From: Pseudomonas plecoglossicida NBRC 103162 = DSM 15088
Lineage (GTDB): Bacteria; Pseudomonadota; Gammaproteobacteria; Pseudomonadales; Pseudomonadaceae
DNA: 64,000 nucleotides
Direction of reading: 5' to 3'
NCBI RefSeq assembly: GCF_000730665.1
Contig: NZ_BBIV01000012.1
Location: 62,001-126,000, forward strand
The notes under the pieces were generated by a model. The model was not told where the DNA came from. It did not search any database and saw nothing but the letters and a program-made list of their open reading frames with translations. The position numbers and the translations under genes are program-made. Positions 8,569 through 16,546 of this stretch are shown one piece after another (position 1 is the stretch's first letter; every line of letters begins with the position of its first letter).

Positions 8569-9929
8569 TGGGGCGAGAGTTCGCCTACCACAAGGTGTAT
8601 CGCTACCTGCAAGCGTTGATCGACCAGGCAGAGCGGGGTGGCGAGCCGCGACTGCCTTCGCTGCGGGCTCTGGCCCGGCGCCTGCGGGTGTCTCTGGCGA
8701 CTGTTCAGGCGGCTTACAGCCTGCTGGAAAATGAAGGCCGGGTGCGCTCGGTGGCGAAATCCGGATACTTCGTGCAACCCAGCGTCAAGCTGGGTGGGGC
8801 TCGCCTGGGCCGTTGTCTCGAGCCTGTGCTGCCAAGCCTTGAGCGCACGCTGTTCGCGCACGAACGTCGCCTTGCGCGCCAACGTGCCCAAGCCTTGCCA
8901 GTGCCACCGAGCATCGCCGGCGCGCGTCTTCGCGAGGTGCTGGCGCAGCGCTATAGCCGTTCGGGCAGCCAGCCTTGGAAGCCGGAACATGTGCACCTTG
9001 GCCCTGACGTACAGGCATTGCTGGAAACGCTGCTGGCGGTATTGGCGCTGCAGGGCGGCATGGTCCTGGTGACATCACCCTGTTGCTGGCGCTTGCTGCA
9101 GGTTTTGCAGCGCGCTGGCATGCAGGTGCTGGAAATGCCTCAGGGCAGCCATGGCGGTTTCGACCTTGGCAGCCTGGCACAGCTACTGGAGCAGGGTTCG
9201 GTGCGCATGCTGGTCATGCCCTCGTGCCTGGGCCTGCCCGGGGGGCGCATGATCGTGTCGCACGATCAACAGCAAGTCGCCCGGCTGCTGGCGCGACAAC
9301 CGGTTTGGCTGCTTGAGAACGACCTGGACAGCGAACGCTGTTTCAACCCGCCTGGCGCGCGCTTGCGTGACTGGGTCGATCAACGTTGGTTGCTGGTGCT
9401 GGGCTCGCTGGAAGCCGTGGTTGGCGCCGAGGCACCCTATGCCTACGTGCTGGGCCGGCATCCGGCGCTGGGCGAAGCGTTTGACCGGCGCGCCTACCAA
9501 TTGCCGCCGTTGCGCCAGCAGGCCCTGGCGCAGATGTTCGCCAAGGGTGAAATCGACGATCACCTGAACCGCCTGCGCGTGGATCAATCACTGCGCATGC
9601 GACAGTTCTGTCAGCAGTTGCAGGTGCACCTGGGAGGCCAACTGGACTTTGCCATGCCCGAGGGCGGCAATGCCGTGTGGGTGCGCTTGTTGCAGCCTGT
9701 CCCCGTGGATCGCCTGGTGGCGGCGATGGCGGGTACCGCCTTGGCAGTCATCGCCGGCGCACGGTTCAGCGTGCAGGGACGTTACCAGCACTGCTTGCTG
9801 CTGACCTGGACGGGGCACGGCTCAGCTGCGCTGCGCGAGGCGCTGTGCCGGCTGGGCGATGCCTTGGCGCAGGACGGCGGGCGCCATTCGTCGGCAGGGT
9901 TGATTGCGCTCGGGCAAGGCGAGCAGTGA
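8568..9929 (+). CDS. GntR/MocR-type regulator with degenerate aminotransferase domain
   Basis: A 453-residue protein. Residues 1-70 form a GntR winged helix (LPSLRALARRLRVSLATVQ, then LLENEGRVRSVAKSGYFV). About 110-445 follow the order of a class I/II aminotransferase domain, as in MocR regulators, including a counterpart of EDDYDSE (ENDLDSE). The usual SxSK segment that carries the PLP-binding lysine reads GSLEAVVG at residues 279-286, so the lysine is replaced and PLP cannot be bound in the normal way. The start overlaps the preceding stop (TGATG). It probably regulates its own operon through a non-PLP signal or by protein contact; this is inference. Confidence 0.85.
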   Translation: MGREFAYHKVYRYLQALIDQAERGGEPRLPSLRALARRLRVSLATVQAAYSLLENEGRVRSVAKSGYFVQPSVKLGGARLGRCLEPVLPSLERTLFAHERRLARQRAQALPVPPSIAGARLREVLAQRYSRSGSQPWKPEHVHLGPDVQALLETLLAVLALQGGMVLVTSPCCWRLLQVLQRAGMQVLEMPQGSHGGFDLGSLAQLLEQGSVRMLVMPSCLGLPGGRMIVSHDQQQVARLLARQPVWLLENDLDSERCFNPPGARLRDWVDQRWLLVLGSLEAVVGAEAPYAYVLGRHPALGEAFDRRAYQLPPLRQQALAQMFAKGEIDDHLNRLRVDQSLRMRQFCQQLQVHLGGQLDFAMPEGGNAVWVRLLQPVPVDRLVAAMAGTALAVIAGARFSVQGRYQHCLLLTWTGHGSAALREALCRLGDALAQDGGRHSSAGLIALGQGEQ

Positions 9930-9994
9930 CGCTTGCCAGTGCTGGTTATCTGTATGTATAAACAGTGCCTGTTCCTCTTTGCCTGACGTGCCTT

Positions 9995-11644
9995 GTGATT
10001 GCCCATTCCGTCGATGACCCGCTGTACTACCTGCATAACTTTCGCCAGGTGTTGCAGTGGGTCGAACAACGCTATGCCGATGTGCTCGACGCCCAGGAGC
10101 TGGCTTTCCTGCAGGCCTTCGCCGCACTGGAGCAGCCGGCCCAGGCGCTGATGGTGCGCATGGTCATGCGCAAGGGCGAGCTGTTTCGCAGTGATCGTCT
10201 CGACTATGCCGAAATCGGCGATACCCGCCAGGCGCTGCAACCCCTGCAGGCGTTGGGCTGGGTACGCGAGCCCGAGCAGTTGAGCGTGGAGCAGTTGTTC
10301 GCCTTGCTGCGCAAGGACGAACTGGCCCAGTGTTTCGCCAGCCAGCTGAGCCGACCGCGCGCCGCCAAGCGCGACCTGTTCGACCAGTTGCAAGCCCTGG
10401 ACCTGGCGCCCAGGCCGCTCTCGCAATGGTTCGCCCTGGCTTCGGTGAGCATCCTTGAGTGGTGCCTGCAGCCGTTGTGCGACCGCATGCGCTTGCTGTT
10501 CTTCGGCAACCTGTATCAGGACTGGTCGGAGTTCGTGCTCGCCGACCTGGGCCTGCTGCGTTTCGAGCAGGTGCCGTTCAGCGCTGGATCACGCGCGCTG
10601 CAACAGCGCAGCGACGTCGACCTGGCGATGAGCTTGCACCGGTGCACCGAGCGCCTTGAGCACGGTGAGGCCCCAGCGGCGATCCTCGATGCCCTGGCCC
10701 CATGGCGCAGCGACAACCCTTGGTTGGCACGGCGCCATGGGCGCTTGTTGTTCGCCCTTGGCCAGCAGTGCGAGCGCCTGGGTGATTGGGACCAGGCCCT
10801 GGCGGTGTATGCCCGCAGCAACCACGCACAAGCGCGCATCCGCCAGGTGCGGGTGCTCGAGCGCAGTGCGCGCTGGCAAGAGGCTCAGGCGTTGGCCCTG
10901 CAACTGGCCGCGGCACCGGCCAACGCACTGGAAGTACAGGCACTGGAGCGCATGCTGCCGCGCCTGGCGCGCAAGCTGGGCGGGCCGGCGCAACCGCGAA
11001 GGCGCACCCAGACCCCGCAACTGATCGAACTGGAGCTGCCACGCGAGCTGGCTGCTCTGGGCGTCGAGGAGGCAGTGCGGCATCACCTGGCACAGGCTGG
11101 CGGCCAGGTGCATTACGTGGAAAACACGCTGTTCAACAGCCTGTTCGGCTTGTTGTGCTGGGATGCGATCTTCGCCCCGGTGCCGGGCGCATTCTTCAAT
11201 CCGTTCCAGGCTGCCCCCCAGGACCTGCATGACAGCGATTTCCAGCTGCGCCGCCAAGCCCTGTTCGACGCCTGCCTGGGGCGGCTCGACGATGGCACGC
11301 ATCGCCAGGCGATTCTCGACTGCTTTGCCACCAAGTACGGCCTGCAATCGCCGTTCGTGTTCTGGCAGGTGCTTGACCAGGCCTTGCTCGAGCAGGCCTT
11401 GGCCTGCCTGCCACCTGCACACCTCAAGCAATGTTTCCTGCGCCTGCTGCAGGACATCCGCAGCAACCGCGCCGGCATGCCCGACCTGATCCAGTTCTGG
11501 CCCGAGCAGGGCAGTTACCGCATGGTCGAAGTCAAGGGGCCGGGGGATCGGTTGCAGGACAACCAGCTGCGCTGGCTGGCATTCTGCGCCGAACACGGCT
11601 TGCCGGTGGCAGTCTGTCATGTGCGCTGGAGCGAGCCGGTGTGA
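9995..11644 (+). CDS. FAN1-like VRR-NUC structure-specific nuclease
   Basis: A protein of about 549 residues whose C-terminal 110 residues form a VRR-NUC (PD-(D/E)XK) nuclease: GMPDLIQFWPEQG, then RMVEVKGPGDRLQDNQLRW gives the Asp, Glu-x-Lys and Gln positions. The N-terminal and middle helical regions match bacterial FAN1, which cuts flaps and DNA interstrand crosslinks. Start is uncertain: GTG at 9995 gives VIAHSVDDPLYYL, where homology begins; GTG at 9965 is upstream in frame; neither has a good ribosome site. The stop overlaps the start of the helicase gene, so the two are expected to act in one DNA repair process. Confidence 0.85.
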   Translation: MIAHSVDDPLYYLHNFRQVLQWVEQRYADVLDAQELAFLQAFAALEQPAQALMVRMVMRKGELFRSDRLDYAEIGDTRQALQPLQALGWVREPEQLSVEQLFALLRKDELAQCFASQLSRPRAAKRDLFDQLQALDLAPRPLSQWFALASVSILEWCLQPLCDRMRLLFFGNLYQDWSEFVLADLGLLRFEQVPFSAGSRALQQRSDVDLAMSLHRCTERLEHGEAPAAILDALAPWRSDNPWLARRHGRLLFALGQQCERLGDWDQALAVYARSNHAQARIRQVRVLERSARWQEAQALALQLAAAPANALEVQALERMLPRLARKLGGPAQPRRRTQTPQLIELELPRELAALGVEEAVRHHLAQAGGQVHYVENTLFNSLFGLLCWDAIFAPVPGAFFNPFQAAPQDLHDSDFQLRRQALFDACLGRLDDGTHRQAILDCFATKYGLQSPFVFWQVLDQALLEQALACLPPAHLKQCFLRLLQDIRSNRAGMPDLIQFWPEQGSYRMVEVKGPGDRLQDNQLRWLAFCAEHGLPVAVCHVRWSEPV

Positions 11645-13902
11645 GCTATCGGGTAGCGGTGCGCGCCCTGTGCGAGTTCAGTGCCAAGGTCGGTGACCTG
11701 GACTTGCGCTTCACCCCGTCGCCCACGGCCCAGGAAGGGATCGAAGGCCACCGCCGGGTGGTGGCCAGGCGTGCGGCCGGCTATGAGGCGGAAGTCGCCC
11801 TCGAAGGCGAGTATCGAGGCTTGCTGGTGCGCGGCCGGGCCGACGGCTACGACTCGGTCGCCAATCGCCTGGAGGAGATCAAGACCCACAGGGGCGATCT
11901 GGCCCGACAGCCGGCCAACCATCGCCAGTTGCACTGGGCCCAGGCCAAGGTCTATGGCTGGCTGATGTGCCAGGCGCGGCAGTTGCCGGCCATCGAGGTG
12001 GCGCTGGTCTATCTGGATGTGGACAACGACGGCCAGACGCAGATCAGCGAGCACTACAGCGCCGAGGCCTTGCGTGCCTTCTTCGAAACCCAGTGCCAGC
12101 GCTTCCTGGCCTGGGCCCAGGCCCAGGAGCGTCGCCTGGCCGAGCGTGACCAGGGCCTTCGCGACCTGGCGTTTCCCTACCCGCAGTTTCGCCAGGGCCA
12201 GCGCGAGCTCGCCGAGACCTTGTACAAGGCGGTGAGCACCGGGCGTTGCCTGATGGCCCAGGCCAGCACGGGCATCGGCAAGACCCTGGGTACGCTGTTT
12301 CCCCTGCTCAAGGCGATGGTCCCGCAACAGCTCGACAAGCTGTTCTTCCTGACCGCCAAGACCCCGGGCCGGGCGCTGGCGCTGGAAGCCCTTGCGCACA
12401 CGACCGCGGCCTCACCGCAGCCGGCCCTGCGCACCCTGGAGCTGATTGCCCGGGACAAGGCCTGCGAACACCCCGGCAAGGCCTGCCACGGGGAGTCCTG
12501 CCCGCTGGCCCAGGGCTTCTATGATCGCCTGCCTGCTGCGCGCACGGCGGCCGCGCAACGGCCCTTGCTGGACCGCGACGGCCTGCGTGAGGTAGCGCTC
12601 GCCCATCAGGTCTGCCCGTACTACCTGGGCCAGGAAATGGCCCGCTGGGTGGATGTGCTGATAGCCGACTACAACTACTACTTCGACGCCCACGCCCTGC
12701 TATTCAGCCTGGCCCAGACCAACCAGTGGCGCACTGCAGTACTGGTGGACGAGGCGCACAACCTGGTCGAGCGCGGCCGCGGCATGTACAGCGCCAGCCT
12801 CGACCAGGGGCAGTTGCTCGCCTTGCGCCAGAGCAAGCCCCAGGGCCTGGCAAGCGTGCTGGACCGGCTGAATCGGCAGTGGAATGCCTTGTACAAGGCG
12901 CAACGGGCGCCTTACCAGGCCCGCGAGCGATTGCCCGATGACTTCCTGCGTGCGTTGCAGCAGTGCATCGGGTTGATTCAGGAGCGCCTCAGCCAGCGGC
13001 CCGCCGAGCTCGACCCGCAGGTGCTGCAGTTCTTCTACCAGGCCCTGCAGTTCAGCCGGGTCGCCGAGTTGTTCGACGAGCACTTCCTGTTCGACATCAC
13101 CCTGCGCGAAGGCCCTCGCAAGCGCAAGCTGGCCAGTCTGTGCCTGCGCAACGTCAACCCGGCCCGCCTGCTCGGCCCGCGTATGCAGGCGGCGCGCAGC
13201 GTGACGCTGTTTTCCGCCACCCTCAGCCCGCGGCATTTCTACACCGACTTGCTGGGCATGCCGGCCGATACCGCCTGGCTGGATGTGGCCGCGCCATTTC
13301 GTGCCGAGCAGCTCGAAGTGCGCATCGCCAGCCAGGTGTCCACCCGCTACGCCGAGCGCCAGGCGTCGCTGGCACCGATCGTTGCGCTGATCGCCGAGCA
13401 GTACCAGCGCCAGCCCGGCAATTACCTGGCCTTCTTCAGCAGTTTCGAATACCTGCAGCGGGTCGCCAGCCTGTTGGCCGAGCAGCATCCGGCGATACCC
13501 GCGTGGGCTCAGGCGCCGGGCATGGATGAGGCGGCGCGCCAGGCGTTTCTCGACCGTTTCGTGGCCGATGGCCAGGGAGTCGGCTTCGCCGTGCTCGGCG
13601 GGGCTTTCGGCGAGGGCGTGGACCTGCCCGGGACCCGTTTGATCGGGGCCTTCGTTGCCACCCTCGGGTTGCCCCAGGTCAACCCGGTCAACGAGCAGTT
13701 CAAGCAGCGCCTGGGCCGCCAGTTCGGCGCCGGGTTCGACTACGCCTACCTGTACCCTGGCGTGCGCAAGGTGATCCAGGCGGCCGGCCGGGTGATTCGC
13801 GGCGACCAGGACCGTGGGGTGCTGGTGCTGATCGACCAGCGTTTCGCCGAAGCGCGCGTGCAGCAGATGTTTCCTGGCTGGTGGCGAACGGCCAGCGAAT
13901 AA
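11641..13902 (+). CDS. XPD/DinG-type helicase with N-terminal Cas4-like nuclease domain
   Basis: A 753-residue protein starting with GTG at 11641, overlapping the FAN1 stop by four bases. Residues 1-165 carry a RecB/Cas4-type nuclease signature: D68 in GRAD, E79-I-K81, and Q101-x3-Y105. A superfamily 2 helicase follows, with Walker A ASTGIGKT at 208-215, DEAH near 369, an HDD-like FSATL motif near 523, and motif VI QAAGRVIRG near the end. Four cysteines between Walker A and DEAH (CEHPGKAC, then C and CPYY) fit an XPD-type 4Fe-4S cluster. It is predicted to unwind DNA 5' to 3' and to partner FAN1 in crosslink or recombination repair. Confidence 0.88.
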   Translation: MSYRVAVRALCEFSAKVGDLDLRFTPSPTAQEGIEGHRRVVARRAAGYEAEVALEGEYRGLLVRGRADGYDSVANRLEEIKTHRGDLARQPANHRQLHWAQAKVYGWLMCQARQLPAIEVALVYLDVDNDGQTQISEHYSAEALRAFFETQCQRFLAWAQAQERRLAERDQGLRDLAFPYPQFRQGQRELAETLYKAVSTGRCLMAQASTGIGKTLGTLFPLLKAMVPQQLDKLFFLTAKTPGRALALEALAHTTAASPQPALRTLELIARDKACEHPGKACHGESCPLAQGFYDRLPAARTAAAQRPLLDRDGLREVALAHQVCPYYLGQEMARWVDVLIADYNYYFDAHALLFSLAQTNQWRTAVLVDEAHNLVERGRGMYSASLDQGQLLALRQSKPQGLASVLDRLNRQWNALYKAQRAPYQARERLPDDFLRALQQCIGLIQERLSQRPAELDPQVLQFFYQALQFSRVAELFDEHFLFDITLREGPRKRKLASLCLRNVNPARLLGPRMQAARSVTLFSATLSPRHFYTDLLGMPADTAWLDVAAPFRAEQLEVRIASQVSTRYAERQASLAPIVALIAEQYQRQPGNYLAFFSSFEYLQRVASLLAEQHPAIPAWAQAPGMDEAARQAFLDRFVADGQGVGFAVLGGAFGEGVDLPGTRLIGAFVATLGLPQVNPVNEQFKQRLGRQFGAGFDYAYLYPGVRKVIQAAGRVIRGDQDRGVLVLIDQRFAEARVQQMFPGWWRTASE

Positions 13903-13987
13903 TCCCCGACGGGCCGTCGCGCGCCTTTGCAACTCCCAGTACACTGCGTGTTCCAACACCCACATCTGTTGAACTCGAGGTTTCTGC

Positions 13988-15625
13988 ATGACGCTCAGTC
14001 CTTTGGCAGGCAAGCCGGCTCCGGCCAGCGTGCTGGTCGATATTCCCCGCCTGCTCACCGCTTACTACACCGGCCGCCCAGACGCTGCCGTAGCGGTCCA
14101 GCGCGTGGCCTTCGGCACCTCGGGGCACCGGGGCAGTTCGTTCGACCTGAGCTTCAACGAGGATCACGTACTGGCGATCACCCAGGCCATCTGCCTGTAC
14201 CGCCAGGAAAAAGGCATCGACGGCCCGCTGTTCATCGGTGCCGATACCCATGCACTGTCCGCGCCGGCTGCCGCCAGCGCCCTGGAAGTGCTGGCGGCCA
14301 ATGGCGTGCAGGTGATGCTGTCCAAGGACGATGAGTACACCCCGACGCCGGCGGTGTCGCATGCGATCCTCTGCCATAACCGTGGCCGCGAGCAGGGCCT
14401 GGCCGACGGGATCGTCATCACCCCGTCGCACAACCCGCCGCAAAGCGGTGGCTTCAAGTACAACCCACCCAATGGCGGACCGGCAGACAGCGACGTGACC
14501 AAGTGGATCGAGGCCAAGGCCAACGAACTGCTGGCTGCAGGCCTTGTCGGGGTCAAGCGCATGGCCTATGCCCAGGCGCTGCAGGCGTCGACCACCCAAC
14601 GCCATGACTACATCAGCCATTACGTGGCCGACCTGGAAAACGTCATCGACTTCGATGTCATTCGCGCCGCCAACCTGCGCCTGGGCGTCGACCCGCTGGG
14701 TGGGGCAGGGGTGCGCTACTGGTCGGCGATCGCCGAGCGCTATCAATTGAACCTTGAAGTGGTCAACACCGAGGTCGACCCGACCTTCCGTTTCATGACC
14801 GTCGACTGGGACGGCCAGATCCGCATGGACCCGTCCTCGCCCTATGCCATGCAGGGCCTGATCGGCCTGCGCGAGCGTTTCGACGTGGCCTTCGCCTGCG
14901 ACCCGGACCACGACCGCCACGGTATCGTCACCGCAGAGGGCTTGTTGCAGCCTAACAACTACCTGGCCGTGGCCATCGATTACCTGTATCGCCACCGCCC
15001 GCAATGGCGCAGCGATGCCGCGGTGGGCAAGACCGTGGTGTCCAGCGGCCTGATCGATCGGGTGACCGAGCGTCTGGGGCGTGAGCTGTATGAAGTGCCG
15101 GTGGGCTTCAAGTTCTTTGCCCAGCGCCTGTTCGACGGTTCGTTGGGCTTTGGCGGCGAGGAAAGCGCTGGTGCTTCGTTCCTGCGCAAGGACGGTTCGG
15201 TCTGGGCGACCGACAAGGATGGCCTGATCCCGGCGCTGCTGGCTGCCGAAATGACTGCACGCACCGGCCGCAACCCTGGCCAGGCCTATGCCGACCTCAC
15301 GGCGGCACTGGGCAAACCGTTTGCCACCCGGGTCGAGGCCAAGGCCGATGCGCGGCAGAAGGCCGCGTTGAGCAAGCTGGCGCCAGAACAGGTCAAGTCG
15401 ACCGAGCTGGCCGGCGAGCCGATCGTGCAGATTCTCAGCCACGCCCCGGGCAACGGCCAGGCGATCGGTGGCCTCAAGGTGATGACTGCCAACGGCTGGT
15501 TCGCCGCGCGGCCTTCGGGGACCGAGGACATCTACAAGATCTATGCAGAGAGCTTTATCGACGAGGCGCACCTGCAGCGTCTGGTGGGCGAGGCCCAGGT
15601 GCTGGTGGATGCTGCGATTGCCTGA
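13988..15625 (+). CDS. pgm: phosphoglucomutase (alpha-D-glucose phosphate-specific)
   Basis: A 545-residue enzyme of the phosphohexomutase family that interconverts glucose 1-phosphate and glucose 6-phosphate in the cytosol, feeding UDP-glucose, trehalose and glycogen synthesis. The phosphoserine loop TPSHNPP is at 145-151 (S147). The metal site CDPDHDRHG lies near 303-311, the sugar-binding GGEESAG near 391-397, and the phosphate-binding [12 protein letters not shown] near the C-terminus. Length is normal. GAGG is 7 nt before the ATG. The 85 bp upstream gap is enough for its own promoter. A hairpin separates it from the convergent pirin gene. Confidence 0.95.
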   Translation: MTLSPLAGKPAPASVLVDIPRLLTAYYTGRPDAAVAVQRVAFGTSGHRGSSFDLSFNEDHVLAITQAICLYRQEKGIDGPLFIGADTHALSAPAAASALEVLAANGVQVMLSKDDEYTPTPAVSHAILCHNRGREQGLADGIVITPSHNPPQSGGFKYNPPNGGPADSDVTKWIEAKANELLAAGLVGVKRMAYAQALQASTTQRHDYISHYVADLENVIDFDVIRAANLRLGVDPLGGAGVRYWSAIAERYQLNLEVVNTEVDPTFRFMTVDWDGQIRMDPSSPYAMQGLIGLRERFDVAFACDPDHDRHGIVTAEGLLQPNNYLAVAIDYLYRHRPQWRSDAAVGKTVVSSGLIDRVTERLGRELYEVPVGFKFFAQRLFDGSLGFGGEESAGASFLRKDGSVWATDKDGLIPALLAAEMTARTGRNPGQAYADLTAALGKPFATRVEAKADARQKAALSKLAPEQVKSTELAGEPIVQILSHAPGNGQAIGGLKVMTANGWFAARPSGTEDIYKIYAESFIDEAHLQRLVGEAQVLVDAAIA

Positions 15626-15636
15626 TTGATCTGTGA

Positions 15637-15655
15637 GGGGCCGCAACGCGGCCCC
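15637..15655. terminator. hairpin between convergent pgm and pirin genes
   Basis: A perfect 8 bp GC stem (GGGGCCGC with GCGGCCCC) around AAC, in the 36 bp gap between two convergent stops. There is no T run on either side, so it may only weakly terminate in both directions. Confidence 0.5.
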
Positions 15656-15661
15656 GGCCAC

Positions 15662-16360
15662 TCAAGCGACATCGACCAGCACGATCTCACTGTCTTCCAC
15701 GGCAGTCACCCGCAGCACTTGCTCATCCTCGATGGCCACCCCATCCCGGGCCTTGGCCCGTACGCCGCTGACCTCCACCAACCCTTTGGCCGGCACCAGG
15801 TATCCCCGGCGCCCGGCATCGAAGGCGTATTCGGCCGTTTCACCCGCTTTTAGCGTGGCCGCGACCAGGCGCGCATCGGTACGGATCTGCAGGCTGTCCT
15901 CATCGCCCGAGCGGCCGCTGGCCAAGGTCACGAAACCTTCGCCACGTTCGCCTTTGGGAAAGGGTCGCGTGCCCCACGAAGGTGCATCGCCAACCCGCTC
16001 CGGCACGATCCAGATCTGGAAGATCCGGGTATCGACTTCCTCCAGGTTGTACTCGCTGTGCACGATTCCGCTGCCCGCGCTCATCACTTGCACGTCGCCA
16101 GCTTCGGTACGGCCCTTGTTGCCCAGGCTGTCCTGGTGGCTGATGGCGCCTTCGCGGACGTAGGTGATGATTTCCATGTCGCGGTGCGGATGCGGTGGGA
16201 AACCGCTGCCGGCGGCGATCAGGTCATCGTTCCAGACGCGCAGGTTGCCCCAGTGCATGCGTGCCGGGTCGTAGTACTCGGCGAACGAGAAATGATGGTG
16301 GGCGTCGAGCCAGCCGTGGTTGGCATGGCCAAGGCTTTCGAAGGGTCGCAGTTGCAGCAT
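15662..16360 (-). CDS. pirin-family bicupin (YhhW-like, quercetinase type)
   Basis: A 232-residue two-cupin protein. The metal ligands of the YhhW/pirin site are all present at the expected places: H57 and H59 in PHPHRDMEI, and H101 and E103 in GIVHSEY. YhhW cleaves the flavonol quercetin in vitro; the natural role of these proteins is unclear. Both cupin halves are complete (second half about 140-232). The upstream region 16361-16546, shared with the divergent helicase gene, is AT-rich and contains repeated ATCGACTCA/ATCGACTCAG segments near 16428-16454 that could be an operator. Confidence 0.9.
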   Translation of the reverse strand: MLQLRPFESLGHANHGWLDAHHHFSFAEYYDPARMHWGNLRVWNDDLIAAGSGFPPHPHRDMEIITYVREGAISHQDSLGNKGRTEAGDVQVMSAGSGIVHSEYNLEEVDTRIFQIWIVPERVGDAPSWGTRPFPKGERGEGFVTLASGRSGDEDSLQIRTDARLVAATLKAGETAEYAFDAGRRGYLVPAKGLVEVSGVRAKARDGVAIEDEQVLRVTAVEDSEIVLVDVA

Positions 16361-16427
16361 GGTCGTGCTCCTTGAATCAGTGGAATGAAGCCATGATGCG
16401 CCAATGAAAGATCGAAAATAAGCGTAA

Positions 16428-16454
16428 ATATCGACTCATAACAATCGACTCAGT
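16428..16454. promoter_or_regulatory. direct repeat in the pirin/helicase divergent promoter
   Basis: The heptamer-plus TCGACTCA occurs twice (near 16431 and 16445), 14-15 bp apart, in the AT-rich gap upstream of the pirin gene. Two equally spaced copies on one DNA face suggest a regulator site. No known consensus is matched. Confidence 0.3.
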
Positions 16455-16546
16455 CGATTTAACAAAGCGTTGTAAATTATCCGGTTCATCGCCTAATTCA
16501 CTGATCTGAAAGCATTCGCTGGCGATTTGTGGCGGATGAGGCGAAC

